Below, one piece after another: positions 56,206 through 64,000 of a DNA stretch of 64,000 nt (its first letter is position 1; each line of letters opens with the position of its first letter). Under the pieces are notes generated by a model. That model had not been told where the DNA came from. It saw only the letters and a program-made list of their open reading frames with translations, and ran no database searches. The stretch covers positions 139,473 to 203,472 of the forward strand of contig NMRB01000879.1 in the NCBI GenBank assembly GCA_002633025.1. Reading direction: 5' to 3'. The position numbers were made by a program, and so were the translations under genes. Source of the stretch: Notospermus geniculatus. Its lineage: Eukaryota > Nemertea > Pilidiophora > Heteronemertea > Lineidae.

Positions 56206-56540
56206 ACGACCCTAAGTGTCGGGCTTAAGTACGCTTGGTGAATACTGCGTAAATGACTCAGAAAAAGTTACGAAAATCTTAAGTGTGCTTGATAAATAGG
56301 GGATTTACGCATTACTTAAATGCTTTACGTGGCTTTATTGAATACCATTTGATATACTTACGATAGGGTTACGAATACGTAAGTGCTACGAAGCTTTGAT
56401 GAATCAGGCCCCTGATGTCTTGCAAATATCCACTTCTGATGCTCTCAAACTGCTTCGGCTTCAACCAAATAGCTCACTTACCACTAATAGTATCTACGAC
56501 ATGACGCAATCATGGATAACGGAGGGGTTTCCCGAACATA

Positions 56541-57563
56541 CAGAGCGTCTCAAAAAAAATGTTACCATTTTGATCCTGTCTAAAAATTAAACTGTTGATT
56601 TCTTTCAAATGAAACTCCTGTCCTAATTAGAAGAAACCTGGGAAATTTTTATCAAATTAGAATGGCTTTGATATCATTTTTGTAACAATCACAATTACAG
56701 GTTTTGTGATTTTGCAGTTTTACGATTCAGTGACTGAAAATAGACATTTTCACTGTGTCTAACTGCTGCAATGTTCTTTTCTGTTCTGAGAGAGCATTAG
56801 GCGGTCTCCTTGATTATTTTTGGCCTGATAATGCAATGTTCCTTTGTTTCCAACCTTTTCCACATCATAAATGAATCAGAAAATTGCCAGGTGGATGTCT
56901 TTCATCACGTCTGACGTATAGCCATTTTGTGATCACAATTAACTTCATATCGGGTGTCCCCCAAAAACGAAAACCCTTTATAATATGGGGTTATTCAAAA
57001 AATATTATTGTTATGACTTTCATATTTTGCACCAATTATCTAAAGTATATCAGATAGATTTCCCTAAAATTTCAGCTCATTAGGTTGCACAGCACTAAAA
57101 CAGCGACATGTTTAAAATGTCATGTCAAAAATGCAGTGCGGAAAGTTCAGTGCAATTTCATTGACCGCCATTGCATGTTTGGCGAGACATTTTGAATATG
57201 CTGCTATTTTAATGCTATTTATTCTATGGAGCTGAAATTTGGAGGCAAGATGTCTAATATTCTGTAGATAGAAGGTGCAAAATATCGAAGTCATAGCTTT
57301 GATACTTTTTGAATTACTCCATATTAAATTAGGGTTGTCATTTTCGGCGGTGGCCCCGCGATACAAAAATAACATGGCTTTGCGCATTTCTACCATGGTT
57401 TTTGCTCCACCATAAACACCATAGTGAATAAAAAGTCGAACTTCCTGTATGAATCAAATCTCCCAAATCTTCACTACCAAACCTGAAAAGATGAAACATT
57501 TCGTCCAAAGAATGTGGACTAGAGATCAAATCAAAATGGTAACATTTTTTTTGAGACACCCTG
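56541..57563. mobile_element. Tc1/mariner-like non-autonomous element
   Basis: CAGAGCGTCTCAAAAAAAATG and the reversed right end CAGGGTGTCTCAAAAAAAATG both continue TTACCATTTTGAT. TA lies outside each end. Internal sequence is also symmetric over about 250 bases. Open frames have no DD34-type transposase. Confidence 0.85.
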
Positions 57564-57850
57564 TATATACTAGTAGCTCGTGACGTCATAACACCCTGTC
57601 AAAATAGCGGCCCGTGCCTCTCTTTGTATAGTGGAATAGGAGCGCCAGCGGGTGGAGCGGCAAAGACGAAAACCAGTCTATGAACGCTGAGAATTGGCCG
57701 CTCTTGCTATAAAAATCTTCGCATTGCACCAAGGGATTGTTCTTCCTGGTTGTCTGGTCTTGCAATTAACCGTTTACGTTAACGTTCATTAGTAGATTTC
57801 AATCCTAACTGCGCGTTTACGTTATTTCCATGTCACGAACGACAAAACCA

Positions 57851-58152
57851 CACTGTTAGAAATAACAGAGGATTTTACAGAAAATCTGTGCAGCAGAGTC
57901 CCCAGGACTGGATCTGTAAAATTACAGACTTAAATAAATGTTAACAGAGATTTGACTGGAGGCTGACCAAATTATATTTTCATACTGCTCTCAGAAGGCA
58001 TCATAATGGGATGTCCAATGGAGTCCAACCAATACAGGAAAACATGAATCATACCATAATTTACAGAAAGTGCTGGGGATTCTGCTGCAGGCAATTTCTG
58101 TAAAATTACAACAAAATTACTATAAATGTAAAATTAATAATTTCGAACAGTG
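57851..58152. mobile_element. CACTA-like MITE, 302 bp
   Basis: It begins CACTGTTAGAAATAACAGAG and ends ATTTCGAACAGTG, with CA on both sides. It shares GCAGCAGAGTCCCCAG with the larger element at 9492-12139. Confidence 0.85.
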
Positions 58153-58156
58153 CATC

Positions 58157-58505
58157 TGTAATAAATTTCGGTACCGTACCTGGCTTCGCTCCAAATATGG
58201 CTCTCACAGGCGTCGGGACGTCCGTCAGGTCGCGGCGGCGGCAGCAGCGTCCAGCAGCAGCAACAGCAACGGGCAAGGGTCCAGACAGCGTGGCACTTGG
58301 TATCGGTATCTGATCGTCGCGTCAGAGCTCGACACAATAATCATATATGAACGTAGTTGTCTATCTTCCAGTGCGGGGCCAAGTGCGACCAAATAGCCCG
58401 CCTTTAGCGTTTTATACGGACAGTTCTTCCCACCAACACCAGGTGGCCCCGGTGTAGTGCTCTCGGCCCGTAAAGAGTCCCGCAACGACATCCACAACCA
58501 TAACA
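58157..58505 (-). repeat. 3' LTR
   Basis: A 349-bp direct repeat, on the minus strand TGTTATGG to TTTATTACA. It has TG..CA ends and holds a TATACGG-like stretch but no clear TATA box. Confidence 0.9.
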
Positions 58506-58556
58506 TCCTCTCCCCGCGTGTTTTTGAACGAAACGTAGTATTTATATACATATGTA

Positions 58557-59598
58557 CACTCATGGAAAAAAGTAAATGGACAGCAGTTTTTCTTGAATAT
58601 CTCCAAACCGTTGCGATGTAGGAGACTGAGCCTAACATATGTGATAGCAAATTTTGCTGGCTATCTGATGATGTTGAAGTCCAGAAAATCCGGTGAAATC
58701 CACCTTTGATAGAAGGAATTTTGTAAAGTCATGTTTTTGGCTACGTTTTTATTTGCAGGTTTTCACTGAAAATTTTTATAGGAGTGTGTTCCTCTCATCG
58801 AGAGCTTTCGTATCATATCTTGAAATTTTAATTATTTTAATTAGAAAGGTTGTTTTTAACCACTTTTATCAAAATTATTCGGCACATGCCAGACACACCT
58901 TTGACACAATCCCTTGCTGTCATTGTCCTGTTGAGTAGATCAGAATAAATGGGGTTTCAATAGCTTTTGTGTGTTGACGTGTGCGTGTGGTTATAGGCCT
59001 GCACTCAGTTGATAGAAAATTCACCACACAATTCAAATAATGTGAAATTGAATTTAGATCAATAAACTTTACAGTTGGTCACCCACCAGTCATGCCAGTA
59101 CCCAATGGAGTATCACAAGTGGACCGTATTAGAAATTGACCCTATTTAGGAAATTGACCGTCTGACCACTACCTTCCATGACTTGGTTTTGCTCATTCAT
59201 TGTGAAGTAGAAATGACAACACAGCTCATAATAGGCTGGAGAGGGCCTTTTCAAAGGTGTGTCTGGCATGTGCAAAATAATTTCGATAAAAGTGGTTAAA
59301 AACCACCTTTCTAATTAAAATAATTGGAAATTGAAGATGTGATACGAAAGCTCTCGATGAGAGGAACACACTCCTATAAAAATTTTCAGTGAAAACCTGC
59401 AAATAAAAAAGTAGCCAAAAACATGACTTTACAAAATTCCTTCTATCAAAGGTGGATTTCACCGGATTTTCCGGACTTCAACATCATCAGATAGCCAGCA
59501 AAATTTGCTATCACATATGTTAGGCTCAGTCTCCTACATCGCAATGGTTTGGAGATATTCAAGAAAAACTGCTGTCCATTTACTTTTTTCCATGAGTG
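58557..59598. mobile_element. Tc1/mariner-like foldback with arms of about 350 bp
   Basis: CACTCATGGAAAAAAGTAAA starts both arms, and TA flanks the insert (58555-58556 and 59599-59600). The arms are highly similar for 350 bases around a spacer of about 330 bp. It is nested in the LTR element, so it is younger. Confidence 0.88.
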
Positions 59599-59923
59599 TA
59601 CATCCTAAACCTGGGTATCAATGAGCCAGCTTCGATCCCCGGCCCATCCGAATCCGTCAAAATAAATAAATAAACCTCCTCCTGGGCGTCCCATGACACT
59701 TGCCGAACTCCAGAGGCAGCAACATTGGCATGATGTGATGATCTACGGGTCCTCGATCCTCCACATATAATTGAAAGGAGTTGACTGACGGTTCGTGGAA
59801 AACTATATACACGCACATATATAAATTGACGAAGTAACAGCTTGCAGAAATAAGTACGAAAATGATAGTTACTGATAAATTTCAACTGTCAATGTCTCTG
59901 TCACGATTTCCATTTTTAATATG

Positions 59924-61645
59924 CTATTGTAGTGAAAGCCGCCTGTACTCCAGCAGCCAGGCTGGCGGTTTTACACGTCGCTCCCTCCGCGATCTGATGA
60001 TGAGTGGGTCCCAACCACCTTGCACTAAGTATTCTCCCCCGTCATCCGATCCTGTTTCCTCCACATCCCATCCACCTTTCTCGGCTGCTCTCTCAAACTG
60101 TACAATGAAAGGTACCCACGTTGACTGCCGTCCATCAAATGGTGGGAGCGGAGCCCTGGGCGGCCCCCTGTTCTGTTCTTTCGCGCGTCTCGGCCTTCTA
60201 TCTTGCGGCTCGGAGTACTCGATGGAACGGTCATTTTCCACCTCGGGTCCAGCTTCATTTCCTTCTCCATAAGCAACTCTAGGTGGGACTGCCTCTGTCC
60301 CCCTGTGGTGATCTCCATAACCATCCTGGAAACAGCGTCTGTCCCGTGCCTGGTTTGTGGCCCCGGGCGGCTGACAATGTCGAGCTCCTGTCCTAACCAG
60401 TTCTTCCCTCCGATCGGCTCCAAGAGGCATAAATCCTTCTCTGTGATACTCTTTGTCCATGTTGCCGTCATGAACCCGACGGCCGGAAGAAGGTCGTCTC
60501 TCTCGGGGGAGTTGATACCTGGAAGCTGTGGGACCGGGGTATTCATCTCTCTGGGGACGTGCCGCATATTGTCGTCTCAGTCTGGTAGGTTCAACACTAA
60601 TGCATGTTTCCGCGTGGTGGCGCTTATCCTGATCATCCTCAGTGGTGTCACCCACGTATACACGCTCTCGTTGAGGACCAGGGTGATTACTTCTAATGTA
60701 GCCCCTCATTGGTGAATTCCGTCCATCCACATAACCAACATCAACTCCCAGTTGTCGCCTAACCCCCGCATCTCGACGTGAATCCCGGTTTATCTGCAGC
60801 TGATCATGGTCCCTGGCCGGTGCAACCTCATGATACTCAGGCACTGGAGTCTCACGATGATCTGACGAAGGAAAGACCGATTTCGACTCAAACTCCCTTG
60901 GATGAAGCTGCAGTGGTCTCGTTGTCTGCTCACTGTAATGCACTACATTTATTGTAGACGGCTGTTTCCCTTCGATCAGCTTCTCACCTGGAGCCCTCTC
61001 CTCCGCAGGGGTACTCGCAACGAGATCAAGATGATCTTTATTAATTCGGGTCACACCTGGGGGTTTCTCGGTTTGTGCCACTGGTCCGACACTTTTGCCT
61101 TCCATCTTGATACTCGGCGACGTCACAGGCTCAGTAGGCTTGCGTTCTAACATTGATGACTGATGAGAACTGGCGGGTATCCTTCTGGACAGTGTACCCC
61201 TTCGTACCGCCTCCTGCAATTCTCTCCTAAGAAGGCTCATCTCATTCATCATTCTTTCCATATCTTGCTGCCGAGCCGCCCTTTCTATCTCCAGCAGCTT
61301 GTACCGGTCAACCGATCTTGGAGAAGTGGGACTCGAACTATGTTCACCACATTCAGACTTGCTCTCGCTCCTCCCTACATTAACTACACAGGACGACTTT
61401 CTATCCGTCGCAGATGACTGTAATGAAACAGCATCACCTCTAGTAAAATAACTTTCCTGGCTCCCCGGTGTGAAATCAAACATATCTTGTGTTTCTAAAG
61501 TTTTAACTTCCTCCTCTACGAAGCATTTGAGCTCCGCCAACTCCCCATAACTTGTAAGATCTGCCGCTGACCGACGTTCAATAATTGCATTGACTTGCGA
61601 TTCGCTTAGGCACGGCAATTTCAAGGCAAACCGTATCAGCAACAA
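59924..61645 (-). CDS. Gag-like protein fused to a pol C-terminus
   Basis: The 573-residue frame opens near 61645 (LPCLSESQVNAIIERRSAAD); the true start is unsure because the first codon is not ATG-supported. It has a coiled coil (about residues 110-150), then Arg/Glu/Pro-rich low complexity. Near the end a capsid-type start, APLPPFDGRQSTWVPF then VQFERAAEKGGW, breaks off. It runs directly into RRERRVKPPAWLLEYRR, the kind of tail found at the very end of LTR pol proteins. I infer an internal deletion that removed capsid, protease, RT and integrase but kept the frame. The product may help packaging or be inert. Confidence 0.6.
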   Translation of the reverse strand: MLLIRFALKLPCLSESQVNAIIERRSAADLTSYGELAELKCFVEEEVKTLETQDMFDFTPGSQESYFTRGDAVSLQSSATDRKSSCVVNVGRSESKSECGEHSSSPTSPRSVDRYKLLEIERAARQQDMERMMNEMSLLRRELQEAVRRGTLSRRIPASSHQSSMLERKPTEPVTSPSIKMEGKSVGPVAQTEKPPGVTRINKDHLDLVASTPAEERAPGEKLIEGKQPSTINVVHYSEQTTRPLQLHPREFESKSVFPSSDHRETPVPEYHEVAPARDHDQLQINRDSRRDAGVRRQLGVDVGYVDGRNSPMRGYIRSNHPGPQRERVYVGDTTEDDQDKRHHAETCISVEPTRLRRQYAARPQRDEYPGPTASRYQLPRERRPSSGRRVHDGNMDKEYHREGFMPLGADRREELVRTGARHCQPPGATNQARDRRCFQDGYGDHHRGTEAVPPRVAYGEGNEAGPEVENDRSIEYSEPQDRRPRRAKEQNRGPPRAPLPPFDGRQSTWVPFIVQFERAAEKGGWDVEETGSDDGGEYLVQGGWDPLIIRSRRERRVKPPAWLLEYRRLSLQ

Positions 61646-62319
61646 CTATATAATCTCTAATGCTATCTAGTGAGATCTATGGCGACCCCGCCTTTTCAAA
61701 CAACAAAAGTTCAGTACAGTTCTCAATTTCTATTAGCGTTGCCGTCAACTCAAAAATATTCAACACAGTTGCCAAAAATGAAGTCAGTTTCCAAATTCAA
61801 TTCAATTCCGCCAGCAAAATCAATCATTCAATACTATGCCGAAGTTCTCACTAATCCCCCAAAGCTATTGCTAATCCCTTGAAGCGATTGACCTTTCTGC
61901 ATTAATCCTCCAATTACTTCTCTCCCCTTCCGAACAAACGAGTCGCTCCACACAACAATCCAAAATGCTCTAATCTGTTTAACGCCCCAAAACTCCACAC
62001 TAATCCTATTATGTATGTCTATACTACACGCACGTGGACGAAACAATTCTGTACATATGTGCGTCGTCCGAAAATAACTTGCAGCACATAAATGAATGCA
62101 GTCTTTGGCAGAATTTCGCCAGTTTTCTCCACTTAAATTCTGCGACAATCTTAAATATCTTCCTGGCGGTCTCGCCTCCACAAATTTCAAACCAAAAGAA
62201 ATATATAATGAAAGCAGATTACGAACCAAATGTCCTTGATCCTCCTGTCGCACAATTCCCTCCAAACTGTATCCTTGGTGCAGCGTCGGGTCCTCGTACC
62301 TTAACACTCCTGGTACCAA

Positions 62320-62668
62320 TGTAATAAATTTCGGTACCGTACCTGGCTTCGCTCCAAATATGGCTCTCACAGGCGTCGGGACGTCCGTGAGGTCGCGGCG
62401 GCGGCAGTAGCGTCCAGCAGCAGCAACAGCAACGGGCAAGGGTCCAGACAGCGTGGCACTTGGTATCGGTATCTGATCGTCGCGTCAGAGCTCGACACAA
62501 TAATCATATATGAACGTAGTTGTCTATCTTCCAGTGCGGGGCCAAGTGCGACCAAATAGCCCGCCTTTAGCGTTTTATACGGACAGTTCTTCCCACCAAC
62601 ACCAGGTGGCCCCGGTGTAGTGCTCTCGGCCCGTAAAGAGTCCCGCAACGACATCCACAACCATAACA
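62320..62668 (-). repeat. 5' LTR
   Basis: The mate of 58157-58505, in the same orientation and with two visible differences (G for C and T for C near 62388 and 62407). Confidence 0.9.
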
Positions 62669-62719
62669 CATCTTTGTCGTAAAGTTTACGTTTGCCGTTT
62701 GGATTCTTAAACTCCCTAG

Positions 62720-62902
62720 TAAGGCGCCTCTCCACGTGAGAGTTTTCTCGCAGAGGTTAGTTGGCTCACAATGAGCAATCTACCATTTTTTGTTCCTGCA
62801 CGACTTACGCTAGGTCCAATGACATAAACAATTGCTCGTAGTTAACTTGCCAATAGAGAGCCAACTTGCGCGAGAAAACTCTTACGTGGAGAGGCGCCTT
62901 TA
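62720..62902. mobile_element. MITE, GAGAGTTTTCTCG family, copy 2
   Basis: TAAGGCGCCTCTCCACGTGAG and its reversed right end match. Inner sequence GAGCCAACTTGCGCGAGAAAA corresponds to copy 1 at 54496. Confidence 0.85.
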
Positions 62903-62965
62903 GCCATTGACTTTTTTACTACACTGTAGAGAGATTCCTACCTTCAATACAAACTAACCGGTCGA

Positions 62966-64000
62966 ATGGCGCTTCTTCCCCCAATTGCTGTGAACAAAAA
63001 AGCCCTTAAGATCCAATTTCATCCGTCAGAGTTTTGGATACTAGTGTGCTACACGGAGGAACCGGTGCCCTGGCGGAGGGTAATAGTGTACAGCCCCCAG
63101 GCCCGAAATAAGATATTCCGTGCAAATATCAAGTACAGACAGTCGTATTACTATGTTAGGACGGGCCGTACAAGATGTATTGTTGCCGAGCCAATCTCCA
63201 AATATATCTTACATTTTCGCATTCACCGAGTCCCGTTAGAATTAAAGTGTCAAATTGAAAAGGCAGTAGACATGTATGATATTTCTGTTGGAAATTATAC
63301 TGGTCGGTTTCTTATGCCAGGTACCGGTAAGGATGATATGTACAAAGGCGGGGCCTGTCAAAAACATTCCAATGGAATAATACTCTATATACATTTCCAT
63401 AAAAACATGCAATTTCTCATCGTTCAAGAAAGAACAGAAAATTACGAAAAAGCTGCTTTCCTTTTATACTATATGCATCAGCAAAAAGCCGGATATGAAA
63501 TAATCATTACACCAGTGTATAATAAGACATTATTTTGTGCTCCAGGACCAGGCCTGCTAAAACAAAAAGCAATTTTTCGTATAATTGGAGACTTTGATAT
63601 CAGCTTTACAATAAGGCCTGACCGGTTGCTCAAAGTGTTTGCCATTCTAAATATACAAACTGATAAACCCTTGAGACAGAGGGGCCAAATAAGGGTACCC
63701 CCGACATGTGTATTTATGACAGTAAACAGAGCATTAGGGGTCTACCTTGAACAGTGTTATAATGGCGATAGGGCCTTGTTGCATCTTTGGGGGTATCAGC
63801 TATCCTGCGCACCAAGTGACTCTTTCCTCCCTGGTCAGAAATATCAAATTCCTTTGAAAATACATATAGAATTACATGGGGTAAACCATAAAATAGAATA
63901 CACTGTGACCACTTTTGACAAATACGAAAATATTTTCCACATTCAAAGGAACAAGTTATTTTATAACAAAGTAGATGTGTATAGTGCAGTACTTTCTGTA
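62966..64000 (+). CDS. Unidentified intronless protein, runs off the window
   Basis: From ATG 62966 (MALLPPIAVNKKALK) the frame stays open for 345 codons to the last base, with no stop. The nearest upstream in-frame stop is TAG at 62927-62929. By chance such a length is very unlikely in this AT-rich sequence. The composition looks like a folded protein: regular hydrophobic and aromatic residues, about nine Cys, few repeats, many beta-prone stretches such as NGIILYIHFHKNMQFLIVQ and ENIFHIQRNKLFY. No signal peptide or membrane helix is evident. I recognise no family. A long exon of a host gene, a domesticated element, or a gene from an integrated large DNA virus are all possible; the lack of introns slightly favours the last two. 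Confidence 0.72.
   Translation, partial: MALLPPIAVNKKALKIQFHPSEFWILVCYTEEPVPWRRVIVYSPQARNKIFRANIKYRQSYYYVRTGRTRCIVAEPISKYILHFRIHRVPLELKCQIEKAVDMYDISVGNYTGRFLMPGTGKDDMYKGGACQKHSNGIILYIHFHKNMQFLIVQERTENYEKAAFLLYYMHQQKAGYEIIITPVYNKTLFCAPGPGLLKQKAIFRIIGDFDISFTIRPDRLLKVFAILNIQTDKPLRQRGQIRVPPTCVFMTVNRALGVYLEQCYNGDRALLHLWGYQLSCAPSDSFLPGQKYQIPLKIHIELHGVNHKIEYTVTTFDKYENIFHIQRNKLFYNKVDVYSAVLSV

Larger units (their letters stand above)
54225..56414. mobile_element. Harbinger-like non-autonomous element, 2.19 kb
   Basis: The left end is CAGGGGCCTTATTCATCAAG. The right end read in reverse is CAGGGGCCTGATTCATCAAAG. Subterminal TTACG blocks follow both. AT adjoins each end. Three unrelated MITEs lie inside. 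The style matches the terminus at 12414. No transposase is present. Confidence 0.75.
58157..62668 (-). mobile_element. LTR retrotransposon with near-identical LTRs
   Basis: LTRs of 349 bp lie at 58157-58505 and 62320-62668; by eye they differ at two bases. CATC flanks the element (58153-58156 and 62669-62672). The coding strand is minus: a primer site TGGTACCAGGAGTG follows the 5' LTR (62318-62305), and a purine tract GGGGAGAGGA precedes the 3' LTR (58515-58506). The primer site resembles the complement of initiator tRNA-Met. No RT or integrase core is present, so it depends on a partner element. A TA-flanked foldback sits inside. Confidence 0.9.

Noticed and set aside
57338-57589. Frame with YRVSQKKCYHFD
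   Set aside because: This is the translated terminal repeat of a mariner-like element, a familiar false protein.
58070-58650. Ala/Ser- or Leu-rich frames near 58.1-58.6 kb and 62.2-62.7 kb
   Set aside because: They lie in the two LTRs and are strand shadows of the same sequence.
58693-58938. Frame MKSTFDRRNFVKSCFW and its near-copy at 59226-59462 on the other strand
   Set aside because: The two are the arms of one foldback element, not duplicated genes.
1-64000. CRISPR array, bacterial operon or phage genes
   Set aside because: Repeats lack regular unique spacers, genes are spliced, and no ribosome-binding-site pattern is seen.

Overview
The window is nuclear DNA of a complex eukaryote. 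It has spliced genes with GT-AG introns, no operons, low gene density, and several superfamilies of animal DNA transposon together with LTR and non-LTR retrotransposons. The palindrome TAGGCCTA recurs many times outside genes. PAN/apple exons, THAP-Kolobok, PIF/Harbinger, FLYWCH-MULE and CR1/L2-like elements point to a metazoan, most likely a marine invertebrate such as an echinoderm, hemichordate or lancelet. That placement is inference. There is one single-base N (44511) and one 13-base N gap (48869-48881).

Layout. 1-5.5 kb: two exons of a PAN/apple protein among hairpin MITEs and a 1.1-kb foldback. 5.5-7.9 kb: a minus-strand non-LTR retrotransposon remnant cut by two TTAA-flanked MITEs. 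8.2-12.4 kb: a minus-strand C2H2 zinc-finger gene whose exon is split by a 2.65-kb CACTA-like element carrying 87-bp and 51-bp tandem arrays. 12.4-16.7 kb: a PIF/Harbinger pair, Myb/SANT (+) facing a HARBI1-like nuclease (-). 18-20.7 kb: a decayed minus-strand FLYWCH-MULE with PHD and OTU-like parts. 22.4-28.7 kb: a TTAA-bounded Kolobok element with a THAP transposase (+) and a convergent gene resembling the P2X7 C-terminal 'ballast' domain (-). 29.6-31.9 kb: LTR and gag of a Gypsy-like element. 33.2-36.1 kb: a broken minus-strand gene of a family I cannot name, with a plausible DDE-type triad and a C-terminal SAP-like motif. 36.9-37.4 kb: a chromodomain exon. 41.1-41.9 kb: a CR1/L2-like RT tail. 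43.15-47.5 kb: a second PIF/Harbinger element with its terminal repeats visible. 49.5 kb: a second PAN-like exon. 50.3-54 kb: inverted minisatellites and a repeat with about 147-bp periodicity. 54.2-57.6 kb: nested non-autonomous DNA elements. 58.16-62.67 kb: a young LTR element with near-identical LTRs. 62.97-64.0 kb: a 345-codon intronless reading frame that runs off the right edge and is unidentified.

Most of the window is therefore transposon biology. The points most worth follow-up are the edge frame at 62966-64000, the Kolobok element with a ballast-like partner gene, and the split gene at 33-36 kb.
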